Position numbers and translations under genes: made by a program. This document shows, one piece after another, positions 6,105 to 6,869 of a stretch of DNA of 6,869 nt. The DNA comes from Thermoplasmata archaeon (GTDB lineage Archaea; Thermoplasmatota; Thermoplasmata; Lutacidiplasmatales; UBA184): positions 1-6,869 of the forward strand of contig JASIEC010000148.1 in NCBI GenBank assembly GCA_030046135.1. The letters are read 5' to 3'. Below the pieces are notes generated by a model. It did no database searches and had not been told where the DNA came from. It worked only from the letters and a program-made list of their open reading frames with translations. Within the stretch, counting starts at the first letter, position 1, and every line of letters begins with the position of its first letter.

Positions 6105-6857
6105 CTACGCCGTCCCGTGGAGCGTTGCGGCAAGTCGGCGTACGAGGGGCCCGAGCGGAGCGCGCTGGAACAGGTTCCGTCCGATGCAGACCCCCGCCCC
6201 TCCGGCGGCCAGGCTGTCGCGGACGACGGCGAGGAACCCCTCCTCCTCGTCCGTCCGCACCCCGCCCCCGATGAGGACCGGGACAGGCGTGGTCCGGCAC
6301 AGGCGGGCGAACTCCTCCTTCGACCCGGGATAGCTCGTCTTCACGATGTCGGCCCCGGTGTCCGCGGCGGCACGAGCTGCGTGGCGCAGGTCGTCCGGCG
6401 ATCCCCCGTCCGCCTTCTTCACGTAGGCCATGCAAAGAAGGGGGAGGCCGAGCGCGCGGCACTGATCCGCCGCGATTCCGAGGTCCCGGAGCATCTCGGG
6501 CTCCTCCGGCACGCCGAAGTTCACCTGCACCGACAGGAGATCGGCGCCGAGCCCGACCGCCTCCTCGGCGGAGCCGACGAGCACCTTGCGGTTCGCGGTC
6601 GATCCGAGGCTCGTCGACGCCGACACGTGGATGCCGAGCCGGACCTCGGGGCGGAGGACCGGGGCTACTTCCCGGACCGCCCCCTTCGTCACGATGACGA
6701 GGTCGACCCCGCCGTCCTCGAGCTCGCGCACGACGGGGGCGAGCTCTTCGAGTCCGTCGATCGGCCCCATCGAGACCGAGTGGTCCAGCGGGACGCTGAA
6801 CAGCTTCCGCTTCGGGTCGGGGAACAGCCGTCGCAGGCGGATCGATTTTCCGTACAT
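6105..6857 (-). CDS. aroA': ADTH synthase (2-amino-3,7-dideoxy-D-threo-hept-6-ulosonate synthase), archaeal shikimate pathway step 1
   Basis: A 250-residue class I aldolase-type TIM barrel. The family condenses L-aspartate semialdehyde with 6-deoxy-5-ketofructose 1-phosphate, replacing DAHP synthase. Visible: PLDHSVSMGP with the catalytic-type Asp25; a Tyr at 145 (MAYVKK); the Schiff-base lysine 173 in DIVKTSYPG; phosphate-binding loops LIGGGVRTDEE (195-205) and GVCIGRNLFQ (222-231). These match the M. jannaschii MJ0400 layout (Asp, Tyr, Lys in that order) from memory. It is about 20 residues shorter than MJ0400, mainly at the C-terminus, and several loops differ: DHS for DHG, YVKK for YPRG, VTKG for LHKG. 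The ATG chosen gives the family's N-terminal GK-x-RLxRLF stretch; the frame stays open to the right edge, so an upstream start cannot be excluded. It is followed 11 nt later by aroB', which strongly supports the ADTH role over a generic fructose-bisphosphate aldolase or LsrF-like aldolase, the main alternatives. Confidence 0.86.
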   Translation of the reverse strand: MYGKSIRLRRLFPDPKRKLFSVPLDHSVSMGPIDGLEELAPVVRELEDGGVDLVIVTKGAVREVAPVLRPEVRLGIHVSASTSLGSTANRKVLVGSAEEAVGLGADLLSVQVNFGVPEEPEMLRDLGIAADQCRALGLPLLCMAYVKKADGGSPDDLRHAARAAADTGADIVKTSYPGSKEEFARLCRTTPVPVLIGGGVRTDEEEGFLAVVRDSLAAGGAGVCIGRNLFQRAPLGPLVRRLAATLHGTA

Positions 6858-6869
6858 GGTTCGTACTTC
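6858..6869 (-). other. Upstream edge of the first gene, no ribosome-binding site visible
   Basis: The 12 bases preceding the ATG on the minus strand read GAAGTACGAACC. They contain no GGAGG-like element, which would fit a leaderless or short-leader archaeal mRNA. The region where a TATA/BRE element would sit is outside the window, so no promoter can be called. Confidence 0.4.

Noticed and set aside
4585..6333. Long open frame on the plus strand (582 codons) across aroDE, aroB' and aroA'
   Set aside because: Same reasons: it crosses three real genes, shows no domain, and its composition reflects the complement of GC-rich coding sequence.
1..6869. Search for CRISPR arrays, tRNA/rRNA genes, insertion sequences, direct repeats or a defence-type system
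   Set aside because: Virtually every base is within a recognised aromatic-pathway gene on the minus strand; no repeated spacers, cloverleaf-like segments, transposase motifs or effector domains were seen.

Overview
The window is one tightly packed, single-direction gene block on the minus strand. Reading that strand from the right edge, it encodes the archaeal-type shikimate pathway from its first committed carbon-skeleton step to chorismate, followed by the start of an aspartate-semialdehyde dehydrogenase gene. The order is ADTH synthase (aroA'), 3-dehydroquinate synthase II (aroB'), a fused 3-dehydroquinate dehydratase / shikimate dehydrogenase (aroDE), GHMP-type shikimate kinase, EPSP synthase (aroA), chorismate synthase (aroC), and asd, which is cut by the left edge. 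There is almost no non-coding DNA: only 11 nt between the first two genes and 12 nt at the right edge. Every other junction overlaps by 4 nt (ATGA or GTGA), except aroDE/shikimate kinase, which overlaps by 13 nt. No RNA gene, mobile element, CRISPR array or terminator was seen.

The organism is most probably an archaeon with a very GC-rich genome (about 70 % GC by eye). Three things point there: DAHP synthase and ordinary AroB are replaced by the aspartate-semialdehyde-dependent route (ADTH synthase plus DHQ synthase II), the shikimate kinase is of the GHMP superfamily rather than the bacterial P-loop AroK/AroL type, and asd is of the M. jannaschii-like type. The proteins are rich in Arg and Ala and poor in Lys but not strongly acidic, which argues against a haloarchaeon. 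A high-GC Thermoplasmatota-like lineage is a guess only; a few bacteria also carry the ADTH route.

How the genes work together: Asd (last gene) makes L-aspartate semialdehyde. ADTH synthase (first gene) joins it to 6-deoxy-5-ketofructose 1-phosphate, and AroB' oxidatively deaminates and cyclises the product to 3-dehydroquinate. AroDE converts that to 3-dehydroshikimate and then shikimate in one polypeptide. Shikimate kinase and EPSP synthase give EPSP, and AroC gives chorismate. The operon therefore appears to encode both the pathway and one of its two precursor-supplying enzymes. The enzyme making the sugar-phosphate partner is not in the window.

I did not find a previously undescribed system. 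The points most worth a second look are the AroDE fusion with a very short linker, the substitutions in the active-site loops of the ADTH synthase, the asd linkage, and a 20-bp perfect palindrome inside the shikimate kinase gene.
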